From: CAWJPY01 sp963844865
GTDB lineage: Bacteria; Acidobacteriota; Thermoanaerobaculia; Thermoanaerobaculales; Sulfomarinibacteraceae
Assembly: GCA_963844865.1 (NCBI GenBank)
Contig: CAWJPY010000013.1
Location: 62,001 to 126,000 of the forward strand
Reading direction: 5' to 3'
Length of the DNA stretch: 64,000 bases
In this document: piece after piece, positions 62,050 through 64,000 of the stretch
Layout: each line of letters opens with the position of its first letter
Position numbering within the stretch: position 1 is the stretch's first letter
The notes under the pieces: generated by a model
Seen by the model: only the letters and a program-made list of their open reading frames with translations
What the model was told of the DNA's origin: nothing
Databases searched by the model: none
Position numbers and translations under genes: made by a program

Positions 62050-62419
62050 GGGCTTCTCCTCCCCCTCGTCATCCTAGAGCGATGGGATTGTCCGTGCAAT
62101 CCGCCGGACCCAGGGGCAGCGGCAGGATACAGCGGCAGTGGCGGTGGTCAGATCCAGCCTCGGTGACAGTGACAGTGACAGCCATCAGTGTCAGCGCCAG
62201 TACCAGCCTCAGCGGCGCCTTTCCGGGCGACGTGGCAGGTACGGTGACGCCGGCATGGTCACCTCCGGGTCGTTGAGTCGGGAACATAGCCGGTGGCCAG
62301 CCCATGTCAAGGGCTCGCCCTCGTCGAGGCCGAGCCGGTCGAAGACCGGTGTGCTCCGCACCCCTGACATGGGCTGGCCACCGGCTTTCGAGGGAGGCAT
62401 GAACGACCCGGAGGTGACC
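62050..62419 (+). repeat. Degenerate tract and perfect 22-bp hairpin
   Basis: 62108-62215: GCAGCGGCAGGATACAGCGG, CAGTGACAGTGACAGCC tract. 62288-62309 and 62365-62386: arms of a perfect 22-bp inverted repeat (AGCCGGTGGCCAG...; ...GGCTGGCCACCGGCT) enclosing 55 bp with a further inner stem (GACCGGT / CCGGTC). Inner strings GTGCTCCGCACCCC match the 35.1-kb element. Immediately after the right arm come ATGAACGACCCGGAGGTGA and the four-helix-bundle gene. Confidence 0.8.
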
Positions 62420-62776
62420 ATGCTCGACGTCCTCCCAACCGCCGACCTCATCGCCCATCGCAAGGCCCTTCAAGCAGCAGGCAAAGCGATCGAGCTCGTC
62501 CTGCGGATTCCGGCTCCACTCAAGTCCATTGCCGACCAGGTCATCCGGTCGGCGAGCTCGGTGCCGGCCAACCTGGCCGAAGGCCAGGGAAGGTCCGGCC
62601 GAGACCGCGCTCACTTCTGGCGGATCGCCTATGGTTCGGCGAAGGAGGTCGACACTCACCTGCGGCTCCTGGCTGCGGCGGGAGCCGTCGATCGGTCCGA
62701 AACCGATGTTGCGCTGGATGGCTTCGACCAGGTGCGGGCGATGACGTGGCGCCTTCTCAACCCCAAGCCTCGATGA
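62420..62776 (+). CDS. Four-helix-bundle protein (23S rRNA intervening-sequence/S23 type)
   Basis: A 118-residue protein with four helices: LPTADLIAHRKALQAAGKAIELVLRIPAPLKSIADQVIRSASSVPANLAEGQGRSGRDRAHFWRIAYGSAKEVDTHLRLLA. The core IPxxLxxIADQVxRSAxSVxxNLAEGxGR and FxxIAxGSAxEV are typical of TIGR02436. Some relatives sit inside the intervening sequences of split 23S rRNAs, and Avd proteins of diversity-generating retroelements are remote kin; their general role is unknown. Start: an ATG with GGAGG 5 nt upstream. The gene sits right behind a perfect hairpin element and has a decayed copy at 46.4 kb. Confidence 0.85.
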   Translation: MLDVLPTADLIAHRKALQAAGKAIELVLRIPAPLKSIADQVIRSASSVPANLAEGQGRSGRDRAHFWRIAYGSAKEVDTHLRLLAAAGAVDRSETDVALDGFDQVRAMTWRLLNPKPR

Positions 62777-62839
62777 TCGCCACGTGCACTGGCGAGTTGC
62801 AGGCTGCGGCCGGCCGCCGCACGCAGTCGCCGATCGCGG

Positions 62840-64000
62840 CTAGCGGAGGCGGACGCCGCGCAGGCGGTTGAGGGCCGCCATGACCTCGTGGCGGCGGGGG
62901 CGCGCGAGGTCGCCGTCGGGATGGCCGGTGAGCCAGGTCCAGTCGCCGGCCTCCAGGCGGGCGAGCATGGCGTCCACCGCCGGACCGGGCTCCAGGTCCC
63001 CGTCGCCATGCTCGGCGAGCCGGGCGAGGAGCCAGCCGATGGCCCTGACCTGGGAGGGGTCGGCGATCTGCTCCACCGCCCGCAGGTCCACGTCCGAGCG
63101 CCCCAGGAGCAGGGTGTCGACGCCCCGGGCGCCGACCTTCACGCGGCCCGGCCGCCGTTCGGGGCGGACCGAGCCCGGGTCGAGGCGGCGGGGGACAGGA
63201 GCGGTGAGCTCCGACTCGCCCTCCGCGCCGCGACCGGTGGGGTGGCGGGCCGCGATCTCGCGTGCCGGCGCCGTGACGTCCCGCGGAACGTACGCCTCCA
63301 TCTGGATCACGGTGTCGGCGTGGTCGAAGTAGTCGCCGGAGCCGCCCATGACCAGCACCGTGGACACGCCCAGCCCGTCGGAGAGCTCCCGGATCCGATC
63401 CACGAACGGGGTGATGGGCTCCGACGCCTTGGCCACCAGGGCCTGCATGCGCCGGTCGCGGATCATGAAGTTGGTGGCGGAGGTGTCCTCGTCCACCAAC
63501 AGGGCGCCGGCGCCGGACTCCAGGGCCTCCACCAGGGAAGCGGCCTGGCTGGTGGAGCCGGAGGCGAGCTCGGTGGAGAAGGCGCGGGTGGGCACGCCGC
63601 CGGGCAGGTGGTCGATGAAGGGCGAGATATCGACCCCGCTCACGGAGCGCCCGTCCTCCGCGCGGATCTTGACGGCCGAGGGATCGCACACCACGCGCTC
63701 CCGGCCGTCGCCGGGGATGTGGTCCCAGACGCCGCTCTCCAGGGCCCTCAGCAGGGTGGACTTGCCGTGGAAGCCGCCGCCCACGATGAGGGTGATGCCG
63801 CGCCGCACGCCGAGCCCGCTGATGGCGCCTGCGTTGGGCGCCTCCAGGGTGACCTGGAGGCTCTCCGGTGAGGCGAAGGCCACGGCGTCGGCGAGAGGGT
63901 GGTCGTCGACGCCGGAGCGGCGGGGCAGGAGCGATCCATCGGCCACGAAGGCGACGAGGCCGGCCTCTCGGAGCGCATTCCGGAGGACCTCCTGGTCCTC
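62840..64000 (-). CDS. ABC-class P-loop ATPase (COG3044/PF09818), 3' part
   Basis: The last 387 codons of a larger gene (family about 550-570 residues) whose start is beyond the right edge. Characteristic sequence: LVAFVADGSLLPRRSGVDD, GITLIVGGGFHGKSTLLRALESGVW (Walker A), VKIRAEDGRSVSGVDISPFI, STELASGSTSQAASLVEALE (signature loop) and LLVDEDTSATNFMIRDRRMQALV (Walker B). Predicted ATPases of this class bind RNA in eukaryotic homologues; the bacterial role is unknown. It converges on the four-helix-bundle gene. Confidence 0.92.
   Translation of the reverse strand, partial: EDQEVLRNALREAGLVAFVADGSLLPRRSGVDDHPLADAVAFASPESLQVTLEAPNAGAISGLGVRRGITLIVGGGFHGKSTLLRALESGVWDHIPGDGRERVVCDPSAVKIRAEDGRSVSGVDISPFIDHLPGGVPTRAFSTELASGSTSQAASLVEALESGAGALLVDEDTSATNFMIRDRRMQALVAKASEPITPFVDRIRELSDGLGVSTVLVMGGSGDYFDHADTVIQMEAYVPRDVTAPAREIAARHPTGRGAEGESELTAPVPRRLDPGSVRPERRPGRVKVGARGVDTLLLGRSDVDLRAVEQIADPSQVRAIGWLLARLAEHGDGDLEPGPAVDAMLARLEAGDWTWLTGHPDGDLARPRRHEVMAALNRLRGVRLR

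Noticed and set aside
62420..62776. Diversity-generating retroelement accessory (Avd) because of the four-helix-bundle protein
   Set aside because: No reverse transcriptase, template repeat or variable repeat occurs near it; the module is better explained as a hairpin-associated gene.

Overview
This is a GC-rich (about 70 percent) bacterial chromosome segment made almost entirely of single-copy housekeeping and accessory genes. There is no rRNA, tRNA, CRISPR array, phage or insertion sequence that I can support. Several traits together suggest Acidobacteriota (Thermoanaerobaculia or Holophagae-like) or a related deep-branching soil or marine lineage: a VWFA-related acidobacterial-type surface protein, TolB-like/TPR serine-threonine kinases, class II B12-dependent ribonucleotide reductase, a mitochondrial-type citrate synthase and many secreted proteins of unknown role. 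The taxonomy is inference, not a measurement.

Layout. 0-11 kb: a cut-off GT21-like glycosyltransferase coupled to a TVP38/DedA membrane protein; a secreted protein; an inositol-phosphatase-like enzyme; the translationally coupled ligA-nrdJ pair; a methyltransferase; and a divergent gene that fuses a Clp1/Grc3-type polynucleotide kinase to RNase Z, coupled to a short PrmA-like methyltransferase. 12-23 kb: CstA transporter, secreted HExxH metalloprotease, secreted beta protein, two MFS carriers and a 1228-residue kinase-TolB-TPR protein. 23-31 kb: two tandem paralogous secreted beta-propeller proteins, then, across an intergenic region with a near-consensus Fur box, a cyclic-nucleotide-domain/AAA+/membrane-polyferredoxin fusion. 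30-37 kb: VWA protein, CDF and ZIP metal carriers, DUF72 protein, an Fpg/Nei glycosylase and a beta-lactamase-fold hydrolase. 37-46 kb: groES-groEL with its promoter and a CIRCE-like palindrome, pilin-like membrane protein, ACT-malic enzyme, half-size TauE, coaX-pgsA, a TlpA thioredoxin pair and an EamA permease. 46-64 kb: Nudix hydrolase, acyltransferase, polyprenyl sugar transferase, citrate synthase with an operator-like inverted repeat in its promoter, a MinD-like ATPase with a J/HTH partner, a KamA radical-SAM enzyme, SDR-patatin pair, AGCS symporter with a large insert, methyltransferase, MutM, a small four-helix-bundle protein, and a COG3044 ATPase that runs off the right edge.

The genes are packed in short convergent or divergent units, often with ATGA/GTGA overlaps. 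The gaps of 300-800 bp are almost all filled by a few dispersed repeat families: a BIME-like element built from GGTGCCAGGCACC palindromes, a composite element ending in a ...TTGCCACC... block, a roughly 190-bp element present in inverted orientation at 11.3 and 35 kb, a hairpin element that in one place sits directly upstream of the four-helix-bundle gene, and degenerate CAGCGRC-like tracts.

A recurring transcription signal is a TANNNT hexamer 5-9 bp before a start codon that lacks a Shine-Dalgarno sequence, which suggests many leaderless mRNAs. The best candidates for undescribed biology are the kinase-RNase Z fusion, the Fur-associated regulator-polyferredoxin fusion with its propeller neighbours, and the hairpin/four-helix-bundle module. 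Interval boundaries for domains are estimates made by eye.
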